Below the pieces are notes generated by a model, which did no database searches, was not told the origin of the DNA, and saw only the letters and a program-made list of their open reading frames with translations. DNA of 64,000 bases from Hyphomonadaceae bacterium (GTDB taxonomy: Bacteria > Pseudomonadota > Alphaproteobacteria > Caulobacterales > Aquidulcibacteraceae), in contig JAEUMR010000085.1 of the NCBI GenBank assembly GCA_016791385.1, forward strand, positions 1 through 64,000, written 5' to 3'. Every line of letters starts with the position of its first letter. Within the stretch, counting starts at the first letter, position 1. The translations under genes and the position numbers were made by a program. Positions 1 through 8,205 of this stretch are shown in pieces.

Positions 1-7
1 CGCCGCC

Positions 8-844
8 ATGACCGATCGTATCTCCTTTCAAGGCGAACCTGGGGCGAACTCGCACATTGCTGCGCGCGAAGCCTTTCCCGGCCTCGAGCCGCTGCCGTGC
101 GCAAGCTTTGAGGACGCGTTCGCCGCTGTCAGCGAAGGCCAGGCGCGCTACGCCATGATCCCGGTGGAGAACTCCGTCGCCGGGCGGGTGGCGGACGTTC
201 ACCACCTGATGCCCGAGAGCGGGCTCTACATCATCGGCGAGCGCTTCGTGCCGATCAGACACCAGCTCTTGGGCCTGCGGAACGCGACGCTCGACGGGCT
301 GACGCATGTGCGCTCACATCCCCAGGCGCTTGGCCAATGCCGGCGCCGGCTGCGCGAACTGGGCGTGCATGCGGTCACGACTGCCGACACCGCCGGCGCC
401 GCGCGCGAGATCGCCGAGCTGGGCGATCCTCACATCGGCGCGCTTGCCTCTTCGCTCGCCGCCGAAATCCACGGGCTCAAAGTTCTTGAAGCCGACATCG
501 CCGATGCGCCCCACAACACCACGCGCTTTGTCGTGTTCGCCCGCGAGCCGCAGACGCCTGCGGCAGGCAGCGGTCCGTGCATGACGAGCTTCGTCTTCCG
601 CGTCCGGAACGTGCCTGCCGCGCTCTACAAGGCGCTCGGGGGCTTTGCCACCAACGGCGTCAACATGACCAAGCTCGAGAGCTACATCGAAGGCGGCGGC
701 TTCTCGGCGGCGATGTTCTTCGCCGAGGTCGAAGGCCACCCCGAGGACCGCAACCTCAAGCTGGCCATGGAAGAGCTGGCGTTCTTCTCCTCATCGATTG
801 ACATCATCGGCGTCTACCCGGCCGCCCCGTTCCGGCGGCTGTAA
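8..844 (+). CDS. pheA: Prephenate dehydratase
   Basis: Converts prephenate to phenylpyruvate in cytosolic phenylalanine synthesis. The 278 aa protein is the stand-alone form without chorismate mutase. An N-terminal dehydratase domain spans about residues 1-180 and carries the TTRF motif (171-174) typical of its active site. A C-terminal ACT domain (about 193-270) should bind phenylalanine for feedback inhibition. The usual ESRP effector motif reads ESYI here. The ATG at base 8 gives the normal family N-terminus (xxISFQGEPGANS). Its TAA stop lies inside the GTAACC box of the next gene's promoter. Confidence 0.95.
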   Translation: MTDRISFQGEPGANSHIAAREAFPGLEPLPCASFEDAFAAVSEGQARYAMIPVENSVAGRVADVHHLMPESGLYIIGERFVPIRHQLLGLRNATLDGLTHVRSHPQALGQCRRRLRELGVHAVTTADTAGAAREIAELGDPHIGALASSLAAEIHGLKVLEADIADAPHNTTRFVVFAREPQTPAAGSGPCMTSFVFRVRNVPAALYKALGGFATNGVNMTKLESYIEGGGFSAAMFFAEVEGHPEDRNLKLAMEELAFFSSSIDIIGVYPAAPFRRL

Positions 845-866
845 CCGGGGCCCGGCCCCGCCCGTA
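841..866 (+). promoter_or_regulatory. SigF-type promoter box upstream of the sigma factor gene
   Basis: GTAACC at 841-846 is followed by exactly 16 bases and CGTA at 863-866. The Caulobacter SigF consensus, as I recall it, is GTAACC-N16-CGAA, so there is one mismatch. It would let the sigma factor activate its own gene. The box overlaps the pheA stop codon and leaves a very short leader before the GTG start at 880. Confidence 0.55.
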
Positions 867-879
867 GGAGGCGTGCAGA

Positions 880-1422
880 GTGGCCGACGAAGCCCAGCTC
901 CGCGCCCTGATGCTGAAGGGCCTCGCCGGCGACGCCGCCGCGCACCGCGCCTTCCTGACGGAAGCGGCGGGCATGCTGCGCGGCTATTTCCGCAACCGGC
1001 TGCGCACGCGTCCTGAAGATGCGGAGGATCTGGTGCAGGAAACGCTGGTGGCGCTGCATACGCGCCGCGACAGCTACGATCCGAACTACCCGCTCACAGC
1101 CTGGCTCTACGCCATAGCGCGCTACCGGCTGATCGACTTCCTGCGCCGCGCCAAACACCGCAGCCACGCCTCGCTCGACGGCATCGATGTGCGTGATGAC
1201 GATCCGGTTTACGAAGCCAGCGACGCCCGGCGCGATGTCGCCACGCTACTGGAAAAACTGCCGGAGAAGCAGCGCACCGCGATCCGGCTGGTCAAGCTTG
1301 AGGAGCGCAGCGTGCGCGAGGCCGCCGAAAGCACCGGCCTTTCTGAATCCGACATCAAGATCTCCATCCATCGCGGCTTGAAGACGCTGATGCGCCTGAT
1401 GGCCGAGGAGCAGGCGACGTGA
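880..1422 (+). CDS. sigF: ECF RNA polymerase sigma factor, SigF-like
   Basis: A 180 aa extracytoplasmic-function sigma factor. Region 2 lies near residues 12-90 (QETLVALHTRR...AWLYAIARYRLIDFLRR). Region 4 is near 120-170 (LPEKQRTAIRLVKLEERSVREAAESTG) with the helix-turn-helix that reads the -35 element. It starts at GTG 880 with an AGGAG ribosome site at 866-870. Its end overlaps the start of an NrsF-type anti-sigma gene by 4 nt, the same pairing as Caulobacter sigF-nrsF, which responds to heavy-metal stress. Both this gene and the downstream doxX gene have SigF-type boxes. The SigF assignment rests on this pairing and on the boxes. Confidence 0.88.
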   Translation: MADEAQLRALMLKGLAGDAAAHRAFLTEAAGMLRGYFRNRLRTRPEDAEDLVQETLVALHTRRDSYDPNYPLTAWLYAIARYRLIDFLRRAKHRSHASLDGIDVRDDDPVYEASDARRDVATLLEKLPEKQRTAIRLVKLEERSVREAAESTGLSESDIKISIHRGLKTLMRLMAEEQAT

Positions 1423-2060
1423 AGACCGACGACCTGATCGAAGCGCTCGCGCGCGAAACGGAGCCAGCCAAGCCGCAGCCGTGGCGGATGAAGCTCGCCC
1501 TCACCGTGCTCACCGGCCTCGTCGTCGCTGGATTGCTGGTCGCGATTGGCCTTGGCGTGCGCGCCGACATTGGCGTTGCGCGCATGCCGGTGATGATGAA
1601 GGCGCTGTTCTCGGCGCTGGCGGCGGCGGTGGTGCTGCCGATGGCCGTGCAGCTGATGAAACCGGGCCGGCCGCTCGGCTGGCGCATCGGCGCTGCGCTG
1701 ATCTTCGCGGGCGTCAGTCTGCTTGCCGCCTTCATCGCGCTGATGGGCGAAATGCCGGAGCATCGCTGGGAAGCATGGATGGGCGGGCGCGGCGGCGTGC
1801 CGTGGTGCGTGGTGTTGATCCCGATCCTGGCCGCGCCCACGGCCGTGCTGCTGACCTGGCTGATGCGCAGCTTTGCGCCCACGCGCATCACGCTCGCCGG
1901 CGCAGCCATCGGCGCCATCTCCGGCGGCGTCGGCGCGATGGCGTACGCAATGTATTGCCCCACCGATTCCGTAGCGTTCGTGACCACCTGGTACACCGTC
2001 GCGATCGCCGTGTGCGCGGCGCTGGGCGCCTTCATCGGCTCGAAATTCCTGCGCTGGTGA
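1419..2060 (+). CDS. nrsF: NrsF-family (DUF1109) membrane anti-sigma factor
   Basis: A 213 aa integral membrane protein with a short cytoplasmic N-terminus and about six hydrophobic segments, typical of DUF1109/NrsF. It should hold the upstream sigma factor at the inner membrane until stress releases it. Two cysteines, Cys130 and Cys180, fall at spacing very like the pair known to matter in Caulobacter NrsF, which suggests thiol- or metal-based sensing. The ATG overlaps the sigma factor stop by 4 nt (ATGA... arrangement), so the two are co-translated. Confidence 0.88.
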   Translation: MKTDDLIEALARETEPAKPQPWRMKLALTVLTGLVVAGLLVAIGLGVRADIGVARMPVMMKALFSALAAAVVLPMAVQLMKPGRPLGWRIGAALIFAGVSLLAAFIALMGEMPEHRWEAWMGGRGGVPWCVVLIPILAAPTAVLLTWLMRSFAPTRITLAGAAIGAISGGVGAMAYAMYCPTDSVAFVTTWYTVAIAVCAALGAFIGSKFLRW

Positions 2061-2061
2061 C

Positions 2062-2087
2062 GTAACCGCGCCCGCCTGCCCCGCGAA
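2062..2087 (+). promoter_or_regulatory. SigF-type promoter box upstream of doxX-YHS
   Basis: GTAACC at 2062-2067, 16 bases, then CGAA at 2084-2087 is an exact match to the Caulobacter SigF consensus as I recall it. It lies just after the nrsF stop and 20 bp before the doxX ATG at 2108, with a purine-rich ribosome site between. This predicts that the sigma factor encoded 0.6 kb upstream directly drives the next two genes. Confidence 0.65.
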
Positions 2088-2107
2088 CGTGGAGGCAGGA
2101 GGGCGTC

Positions 2108-2629
2108 ATGCTCACACGTGTCAAACGCTACGCGCCGGCCGCGATTTCTCTGTTCGCCGCCGCCGTGTTTCTCGACAGCCTGCGCTACAAATTCACCGAC
2201 CACCCGAAGACGCAGGAAATCTTCGGCCGCCTCGACGGCTGGGCCGGATCGCTGGGCTTGCCGGGGCTGTTCGGACATACCGGCTTGTTCAGCCAATACG
2301 TGATCGGCTCGGCGGAGTTGGCCGCGTCGACGCTTCTGCTCATCGGCCTGATGCCGCGGTTTACGCGCCTCAATGCACTCGGCGCGCTGATTGGATTCGC
2401 CGTGATGAGCGGCGCCGTGAACTTCCACCTGTGGACGCCGCTGGGCATCGATCCCAACAATGATGGCGGGGGCCTGTTCGCCGCGGCGGTGACGATCTGG
2501 TTCAGCTCGATCGCGCTGATCATCATTCGCCGCGAAGACCTGATCGGCCTTGCCCGCGACCTTGGCCGCGCGTTCGTCCCCTCTCCGAAGCCCGCCGCCG
2601 CGCCAATGCGCGCGCCTGCTCACGCCTAA
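2108..2629 (+). CDS. DoxX-like inner-membrane protein
   Basis: A 173 aa membrane protein with four hydrophobic helices (roughly residues 8-25, 55-85, 88-115 and 120-145) and the conserved short motif FxDSLRYKFT near the first helix, as in DoxX/DUF417-like proteins. Such proteins are usual in SigF regulons. A GGAGG-rich ribosome site precedes the ATG. A YHS-domain gene follows 11 nt later, so the pair is probably one transcript from the SigF-type box. The biochemical role is unknown. Confidence 0.75.
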   Translation: MLTRVKRYAPAAISLFAAAVFLDSLRYKFTDHPKTQEIFGRLDGWAGSLGLPGLFGHTGLFSQYVIGSAELAASTLLLIGLMPRFTRLNALGALIGFAVMSGAVNFHLWTPLGIDPNNDGGGLFAAAVTIWFSSIALIIIRREDLIGLARDLGRAFVPSPKPAAAPMRAPAHA

Positions 2630-2640
2630 AGGAATTCGCT

Positions 2641-3099
2641 ATGAAGAAGCTCATCATCGCCGCCGCCATCGCGCTCGGTTCGCTGACAATGATCGCGGCG
2701 CCCGCCTATGCCGAACAGGCGCCCGTTTACACCGGCCCGCTCTCGCGCGTCGCCGTCGGCGGTTACGATCCCGTCGCCTACTTCACCGATGGCCGTGCGG
2801 TGCGCGGGGTGGAGCAATATCGCACCACCTATCAGGGCTACGAATATCGCTTCGCCTCAGCCGCGCACCTCGCCGCATTCCGCGCCGATCCCGCGCGCTA
2901 TCTGCCGCAATATGGCGGCTATTGCGCCTGGGCGGTGAGCCAGGGCTACACCGCGCCCGGCAATCCCAACAATTGGCGCGTCGTCGATGGCCGTCTCTAT
3001 TTCAACTACAACGGCGAGATTCAGCAGCGCTGGGAACAAGACATCCCCGGCCACATTCGCGAGGCCGACACCAACTGGCCGCGCGTTTTGAACCACTAG
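2641..3099 (+). CDS. Exported YHS-domain protein
   Basis: A 152 aa protein with a cleavable signal peptide (MKKLIIAAAIALGS..., cleavage near APAYA-EQ) and a YHS-type fold: VGGYDPVAYFTDG, then YRFASAAHLAAFRADPARYLPQYGGYCAWAV. The family is suspected to bind metals, and one Cys lies in the GGYCAW segment. An AAGGA ribosome site precedes the ATG. It follows doxX and is probably part of the metal or oxidative stress response. It converges on the next gene with a 4 nt overlap of stop codons. Confidence 0.85.
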   Translation: MKKLIIAAAIALGSLTMIAAPAYAEQAPVYTGPLSRVAVGGYDPVAYFTDGRAVRGVEQYRTTYQGYEYRFASAAHLAAFRADPARYLPQYGGYCAWAVSQGYTAPGNPNNWRVVDGRLYFNYNGEIQQRWEQDIPGHIREADTNWPRVLNH

Positions 3100-4529
3100 A
3101 CCACGGCTTGCGCGGCGCTGAGCAGCGCCGCGCCGATGGGCTGGCCGAGATCGCCGGCGCGCCCGTCGTTGGCGGCGGCCGCCGCCACGATGCCGCGCGA
3201 TTGATCGAACATCACCTCTGCGTACCAGAGCGTGTTCGAACCGTTGTGCCAGAGCACGCCTTCGCGGCGCGCCCAGCCCATCGCATACGGGCCGCCGAAC
3301 GGCGGCGTGTGCAGCGTGTCCCAGCTCTCGCGGCGCAGGAACGGAGCGGCGTTGTCGCAATGCGCCGCGAGATAGCGAAACACATCTTCGAAGCGCGCAT
3401 GCACGCGCCCCGCAGGGCCGAGCGCGACGGGATTATCGCTCACCTCGCCGCCAGGCGGATGCGGGACGAGCGCCGACGTCGTGCGTCCATCGGTTACGCT
3501 GGTCGGCCCCGGCGCGTGCCCAACTGGCTGGTCGTAAGCGCCCGGCGCGCCGGGTGCGCCAAAGCCGGCGCCGGACATGCCGAGCGGATCAAATACGTGC
3601 TGCCGGATCAGCGTTTCCCACGGCGCATTGAGCTTCGTTTCAAGCATCGCGCCAGCGATGACATAGCCGGTGTTGGAATATTCGAAGTGCTGCTCCTTCG
3701 GCCCGCTCGGCGTCTGCACCAGTCCGAGCCGCGCATAGGCGATGCGGTCCTGCCGCGCGTCAGCGCTCTCGCGCGGAAACCGCATCATCGCCGCCATATC
3801 GATATTGGCCTGCAAGCCGGCGCGGTGGCTGAGCAAATGCCGGAAGCTCACGTCGCGATAGTCGGCGCGCATGTCCGGGATCGCCGCGCCAAGCACGGCG
3901 CCGACCGTATCGGTCCATTGCACCGCGCCCGCCTCAACCGCGCGCGCCACCAGCGTCGCCGTCATCGATTTGGTGATCGAGCCGAGGTGCCATTTGTCGC
4001 TGGTAGTGACGCGCTCTGAGCGGCCGAGCGCGCGCACGCCGTCAGCGAACGCAACGGTCCGGCCATTACGATTGGCGGCCGCTGCGGCAAACGCGGGCGA
4101 GCCCGCCTGCGCGCGCAGCGCGGCCAGACGCTCCTGCGTCAGCGCCTCCCGCGCCGGCGCCTGCTCGCTCGGCTGCTCGCGCGAAAACACCAGCGGCAGC
4201 GAACCGCGCTGGGTGAACTGGCCCTCGATGCGCCCGCCGTTCAGACGGCCCTGGAAGTTCGCCTGGATGACCGGAATCGAAAGCGACAGCTGGCCCCCGT
4301 CGATCCGCGTCTCCCCCACTGGAATAGCAGAATTGCCCTGGTCGACGCTGTAGAGCGTCGAGCGCGGCCCTTCCTCGACAACGAGGCGAAGGCGCAGCCG
4401 CTGCGAGCCCATGTCGAGGGCGCCGAACCATTCGCCCATGAAGTCGGCGGCGGTGTCTGCGAGGGCATGCGGCGCGGCCAGAGCTGCCGCAGCGGCGCCC
4501 AGCAAGAGCGGCCGGCGAGTCATGCGCAT
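3096..4529 (-). CDS. Serine hydrolase, beta-lactamase/PBP4* family, exported
   Basis: A 477 aa penicillin-recognising-enzyme-fold hydrolase. After a twin-arginine-like leader (MRMTRRPLLLGAAAAALA) comes a region of about 130 residues resembling a beta-rich lipocalin-like domain, then the catalytic domain. The SxxK motif is S184-ITK and a YSN triad follows (FEYSNTGY). A HNG triad near the C-terminus takes the place of the KTG box, as in esterase EstB-type members. The start at 4529 is chosen because AGGAGG sits six bases upstream, so the longer reading to 4595 is unlikely. The substrate is unknown; esterase or peptidase are both possible. Confidence 0.88.
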   Translation of the reverse strand: MRMTRRPLLLGAAAAALAAPHALADTAADFMGEWFGALDMGSQRLRLRLVVEEGPRSTLYSVDQGNSAIPVGETRIDGGQLSLSIPVIQANFQGRLNGGRIEGQFTQRGSLPLVFSREQPSEQAPAREALTQERLAALRAQAGSPAFAAAAANRNGRTVAFADGVRALGRSERVTTSDKWHLGSITKSMTATLVARAVEAGAVQWTDTVGAVLGAAIPDMRADYRDVSFRHLLSHRAGLQANIDMAAMMRFPRESADARQDRIAYARLGLVQTPSGPKEQHFEYSNTGYVIAGAMLETKLNAPWETLIRQHVFDPLGMSGAGFGAPGAPGAYDQPVGHAPGPTSVTDGRTTSALVPHPPGGEVSDNPVALGPAGRVHARFEDVFRYLAAHCDNAAPFLRRESWDTLHTPPFGGPYAMGWARREGVLWHNGSNTLWYAEVMFDQSRGIVAAAAANDGRAGDLGQPIGAALLSAAQAVV

Positions 4530-4698
4530 GGGAGTCCTCCTACCCCGTGTCTGTCGGGTTGCAGATGCCTCCAGCGCCCCCCGCAGATGCGGCACGGACG
4601 CCGCGATCGCCGCATTGACGAGCCTTTTCTGACGGGCTTTATGTGCGCGTGCGAATTGGGCGTGGGCGACACGCCGCCAATCCTCAAGGATTTCAACG

Positions 4699-5463
4699 AT
4701 GAAAGTCCTCGTCCCGGTTAAGCGGGTGCTCGATTACAATCTCAAGGTCCGGGTCAAGCCGGACGGATCGGGCGTCGATCTCTCCAATCTCAAGATGTCG
4801 ATCAATCCGTTCTGCGAAATCGCGGTCGAGGAAGCGGTGCGCATGAAGGAAGGCGGCGGCGGCCATGCTGCTGGCGCTGCGAAGGAAGTCGTGGCCGTGA
4901 GCATCGGCCCCGAGCAGGCGCAAGAGACGCTGCGCAACGCGCTCGCCATCGGCGCCGACCGCGGCATCCTGGTGAAGGCCGACGGCGATGTGGAACCGCT
5001 CGCCGTGGCCAAGATCCTCAAGGGCGTGGCCGACGCCGAAAAGCCCGACCTCATCATCCTCGGCAAGCAGGCCATCGACGACGACGCCAGCGCCACCGGC
5101 CAGATGCTGGCCGCCCTGCTCGGCTGGCCGCAAGCGACCTTCGCCTCGAAGGTCGTGCTCGGCGACGGCAAGGCGACGGTGACGCGCGAAGTCGATGGCG
5201 GTCTGCAGACCATCGACATCGAACTGCCGGCCATCGTCACCACCGACCTGCGCCTGAACGAGCCGCGCTACGCTTCGCTGCCGAACATCATGAAGGCGAA
5301 GAAGAAGCCGATCGATGTGAAGGCGCCGGCTGATTACGGCGTCGACACCACGCCGCGGCTGAAAGTGATCAAGACGGCCGAGCCGGCCAAGCGCCAAGGC
5401 GGCGCCAAGGTGAAGAGCGCCGCTGAACTTGTCGGCAAGCTGAAAGAAGCGGGAGTTCTCTGA
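4699..5463 (+). CDS. etfB: Electron transfer flavoprotein, beta subunit
   Basis: A 254 aa EtfB. With EtfA it accepts electrons from acyl-CoA dehydrogenases and passes them to ETF-ubiquinone oxidoreductase. The family N-terminus [14 protein letters not shown] and the signature around [22 protein letters not shown] are clear. The latter contains the loop that docks with the dehydrogenase. Its stop overlaps the etfA ATG by one base. A partner acyl-CoA dehydrogenase is encoded at about 52.6-54.4 kb. Confidence 0.97.
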   Translation: MKVLVPVKRVLDYNLKVRVKPDGSGVDLSNLKMSINPFCEIAVEEAVRMKEGGGGHAAGAAKEVVAVSIGPEQAQETLRNALAIGADRGILVKADGDVEPLAVAKILKGVADAEKPDLIILGKQAIDDDASATGQMLAALLGWPQATFASKVVLGDGKATVTREVDGGLQTIDIELPAIVTTDLRLNEPRYASLPNIMKAKKKPIDVKAPADYGVDTTPRLKVIKTAEPAKRQGGAKVKSAAELVGKLKEAGVL

Positions 5464-6407
5464 TGGCCGTTCTCGTTGTCGCCGAACATGACAATGCGTC
5501 CGTCAAGGACGCCACCAACAAGGTCGTCTCCGCCGCCAAGGCGATGGGCGGCGATGTCGACGTGCTCGTCGCCGGCGCCAATGCCGGCGCCGCCGCGCAA
5601 GCCGCCGCCAAGATCGCCGGCGTGCGCAAGGTGCTGCACGCCGATGGCGCCACGCTAGCCAAGCAAATGGCCGAGCCGCTCGAAGCGCTGATCGTGCCGC
5701 TGATGGCGAACTACGACGCCGTGCTGTTCCCCGCCTCTACGACGGGCAAGAACGCCGCGCCGCGCGTCGCCGCCAAGCTCGACGTGATGCAGGAATCGAA
5801 CGTCATCGGCGTTGAAGGCGCCGACACGTTCGTGCGGCCGATCTACGCCGGCAACGCCATCGTCACCGTGAAGGACGAGCAGGCTAAGAAGGTGCTGACC
5901 GTGCAGCCGACCGCGTTCAAGGCGGCGGGTGACGGCGGCAGCGCTGCGGTGGAAACCATCGCTGCCCCAGCGGGCCCGTTCAAATCGGCGTTCGTCGGCG
6001 AAGAAATGGCGAAGTCGGACCGTCCGGAATTGACCGCCGCCAAGCGCGTCGTCTCGGGCGGGCGCGCGCTGGGCTCGAGCGAAGAGTTCAACAAGGTGCT
6101 TGAACCGCTGGCCGACAAGCTCGGCGCCGCGGTCGGCGCATCGCGCGCCGCGGTCGACGCTGGTTATGCTCCGAACGATTACCAGGTCGGCCAGACCGGC
6201 AAGGTGGTCGCGCCGGAGCTCTATGTCGCCGTCGGCATCTCGGGCGCCATCCAGCACTTGGCCGGCATGAAGGACTCGAAGGTCATCGTCGCCATCAACA
6301 AAGATGAAGACGCGCCGATTTTCCAGATCGCCGATTACGGCCTCGTCGCCGATTACAAGACGGCGGTGCCGGAATTGATGGACGAACTGAACAAGGCCGG
6401 CGTCTAA
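5463..6407 (+). CDS. etfA: Electron transfer flavoprotein, alpha subunit
   Basis: A 314 aa EtfA, the FAD-carrying partner of EtfB. The C-terminal FAD domain shows [42 protein letters not shown], the standard ETF alpha signature. It lies in an etfB-etfA-hbd operon with a one-base overlap upstream. A small stem-loop follows its stop codon. Confidence 0.97.
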   Translation: MAVLVVAEHDNASVKDATNKVVSAAKAMGGDVDVLVAGANAGAAAQAAAKIAGVRKVLHADGATLAKQMAEPLEALIVPLMANYDAVLFPASTTGKNAAPRVAAKLDVMQESNVIGVEGADTFVRPIYAGNAIVTVKDEQAKKVLTVQPTAFKAAGDGGSAAVETIAAPAGPFKSAFVGEEMAKSDRPELTAAKRVVSGGRALGSSEEFNKVLEPLADKLGAAVGASRAAVDAGYAPNDYQVGQTGKVVAPELYVAVGISGAIQHLAGMKDSKVIVAINKDEDAPIFQIADYGLVADYKTAVPELMDELNKAGV

Positions 6408-6418
6408 ATCGACGCCGG
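6397..6418 (+). terminator. Stem-loop across the etfA stop codon
   Basis: CCGGCGTC (6397-6404) can pair with GACGCCGG (6411-6418) around a six-base loop holding the stop codon. There is no T-run, so it is at best a partial terminator or a 3' end stabiliser between etfA and hbd. Confidence 0.3.
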
Positions 6419-6486
6419 GCCTTGCGCCGCGCCCGCCCCTATGCTGCACTGCAACAAGATTTGCATTCAGCAAGGCCTGATGGCCT

Positions 6487-7377
6487 ATGGCCGGTAAGAT
6501 GACAAATATCAAAACGGTCGGCGTCGTCGGCGCCGGGCAGATGGGCAACGGCATCGCGCATGTCAGCGCGCTGGCCGGTTACGATGTTCTGCTTAGCGAC
6601 GCCGATGCCAGCCGCATCGACGCAGCGCTGGAAATCATCACCAAGAACATGACGCGCCAAGTCCACCGCGAGTTGATCTCGCAGGCGGACATGGACGCGG
6701 CGCTGAAGCGCATCAAAGCGGCGCCGAAGCTCAGCAGCTTCGGCCCGTGCGATCTCGTCATCGAGTCGATCGTCGAACAGCACGACGCAAAGAAAGCGGT
6801 GTTCGCCGAACTGCGCGCCGTGCTGAAGCCGGACGCGATCCTCGCTTCGAACACGTCATCGATTTCCATCACCCGCCTTGCGGCCACCACGGACCGGCCC
6901 GAGAAATTCATCGGCGTTCACTTCATGAACCCGGCGCCAGTGATGAAGCTGGTCGAGTTGATCCGCGGCCTCGCCACCAGCCAAGAGACCTACGACACCT
7001 CGCTGCGCTTCGTCGAAAGCCTCGGCAAGACGATCGCCAACGCCGAGGATTTCCCCGCCTTCATCGTCAACCGCGTGCTGGTGCCGATGATCAACGAGGC
7101 GATCTACACGCTGTACGAAGGCGTCGGCTCGGTCGAAGCCATCGACAAGGCGATGCGGCTCGGCGCCAACCATCCGATGGGCCCGCTCGAGCTGGCCGAT
7201 TTCATCGGCCTCGATACCTGCCTTTCGATCATGCAGGTGTTGTACGAAGGTCTGGCGGACTCGAAGTACCGCCCCTGCCCGCTGCTGGTGAAATACGTTG
7301 AAGCCGGCTGGCTCGGCCGCAAGACGCAACGCGGCTTCTACGACTACCGCACCGATCCCCCCACGCCGACCAGATAA
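6487..7377 (+). CDS. hbd: 3-hydroxybutyryl-CoA dehydrogenase
   Basis: A 296 aa short 3-hydroxyacyl-CoA dehydrogenase. The N-terminal Rossmann fold has GAGQMGNGIAHVSA and the NTSSISIT loop. The catalytic His lies in GVHFMNPAPVMKLVELI with a partner Glu. The C-terminal dimer domain contains NHPMGPLELADFIGLDT. It oxidises 3-hydroxybutyryl-CoA to acetoacetyl-CoA in beta-oxidation or butyrate/PHB metabolism. It follows etfBA in the same direction. The start at 6487 lacks a good ribosome site; ATG 6499 is an alternative. Confidence 0.94.
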   Translation: MAGKMTNIKTVGVVGAGQMGNGIAHVSALAGYDVLLSDADASRIDAALEIITKNMTRQVHRELISQADMDAALKRIKAAPKLSSFGPCDLVIESIVEQHDAKKAVFAELRAVLKPDAILASNTSSISITRLAATTDRPEKFIGVHFMNPAPVMKLVELIRGLATSQETYDTSLRFVESLGKTIANAEDFPAFIVNRVLVPMINEAIYTLYEGVGSVEAIDKAMRLGANHPMGPLELADFIGLDTCLSIMQVLYEGLADSKYRPCPLLVKYVEAGWLGRKTQRGFYDYRTDPPTPTR

Positions 7378-7380
7378 GAC

Positions 7381-7409
7381 GCCGACGCGCTAGCAGCCGT
7401 CGGCTTTTT
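7381..7409 (+). terminator. Rho-independent terminator after hbd
   Basis: GCCGACG (7381-7387) pairs with CGTCGGC (7398-7404) and is followed by five Ts. It directly follows the hbd stop and should end the etfBA-hbd transcript. Confidence 0.75.
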
Positions 7410-7427
7410 CGCACCTCTAAAGGGAAC

Positions 7428-7462
7428 GCGAAGCGCGCGGGCGTTCTGCCTGCGCGCTTCGC
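7428..7462 (-). terminator. Strong hairpin downstream of a small minus-strand ORF
   Basis: Bases 7428-7442 pair with 7448-7462 to give a 15 bp stem (one G-T pair) with a five-base loop. On the minus strand it is followed by a CCCTTT tract. It lies 12 bp beyond the stop of the 36-codon reading frame at 7475-7585 and fits a terminator for it. Confidence 0.45.
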
Positions 7463-7474
7463 TTCAATGCGCGG

Positions 7475-7585
7475 TCACGCGGCCATGGCGATCATCAGCG
7501 AAAGCCCTTGCGCCATATACACCGCTACGGCGATGGCGAAGGCTGCGCCGATGCTCAGTTCGAGCAGTGTGATTGCTTTGCGCAT
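7475..7585 (-). CDS. Putative small membrane peptide (36 aa)
   Basis: A 36-codon frame running ATG 7585 to TGA 7475: a short polar start (MRKAITLLELS) and then an almost continuous hydrophobic helix ending MIAMAA. It occupies a 366 bp stretch with no larger gene. A GGGGA-like ribosome site lies about eight bases upstream, and a strong hairpin follows the stop. The layout is that of a small single-pass membrane protein, but I do not recognise it and chance cannot be excluded. Confidence 0.38.
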   Translation of the reverse strand: MRKAITLLELSIGAAFAIAVAVYMAQGLSLMIAMAA

Positions 7586-7743
7586 TCAGTGTCCCCAGTG
7601 ACGCGGACGGGGAGGTGTCCGCGCCGCTGAGATAGGGACGCGCCGCAACGCAAAGATGGCGGCAGCATTAAATCACGGAGAGACCGGCCCATTGCGGCGC
7701 ATGGCTTGCATTCATGCCACAGCACGCCTGGGGACAACGCGGC

Positions 7744-8205
7744 ATGAATATCGGCAGCATCACTTCAAACCCGCTGTTTTCAACAGCTTCGCGCACCAAC
7801 GCAGCGCAAGCGGGCGGCTCAGTGTGGTCGAACCTTGCCCAGCGCCCGGCAAATTCTGCCGCGCAAACTTCGCCGCTGCCTGTGAGCAGCGCCACGCCCC
7901 TGTCCTTCGACACCATCCTTCACCTGCAATCCGCAGATGATCCCAGGCCGGCGAAGCCTGAAGCACCGAGCGCCACGGATAAGTTTCTCGAAGAAGCGCA
8001 GAAGTCGCCGATCCAGCGCATGCGCGAGCAGATCCTCGAACAGCTTGGCCTGACCGAAGACGCGATCGCGCAAATGCCGGCGGACGAACGGCGCGCGACC
8101 GAAGACAAGATCCGCGAGATGATCGAAGAGAAGCTGCGTCAAGCAAGCGGCGCCGACAATCAAGCGCCCGACAGCAACGCCGCGATGATCGAGGCCGTAG
8201 CTTAG
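7744..8205 (+). CDS. Conserved hypothetical protein with charged helical C-terminus
   Basis: A 153 aa protein from ATG 7744 (an earlier ATG at 7714 is less likely). The N-terminal half is low-complexity, rich in Ser, Ala and Asn. The C-terminal half (about residues 78-135) is a charged helical motif, PIQRMREQILEQLGLTEDAI followed by a MPADERRATEDKI stretch, which I recall as recurring in Caulobacterales proteins of unknown function. No signal peptide or membrane span is seen. It converges on the methyltransferase gene with a 4 nt overlap. Confidence 0.7.
   Translation: MNIGSITSNPLFSTASRTNAAQAGGSVWSNLAQRPANSAAQTSPLPVSSATPLSFDTILHLQSADDPRPAKPEAPSATDKFLEEAQKSPIQRMREQILEQLGLTEDAIAQMPADERRATEDKIREMIEEKLRQASGADNQAPDSNAAMIEAVA

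Noticed and set aside
1355..2623. Long minus-strand open frame (422 codons) opposite nrsF and doxX
   Set aside because: It is the antisense of three well-supported genes, Arg/His/Ala-rich, and has no ribosome site. GC-rich codon structure opens such frames by default.
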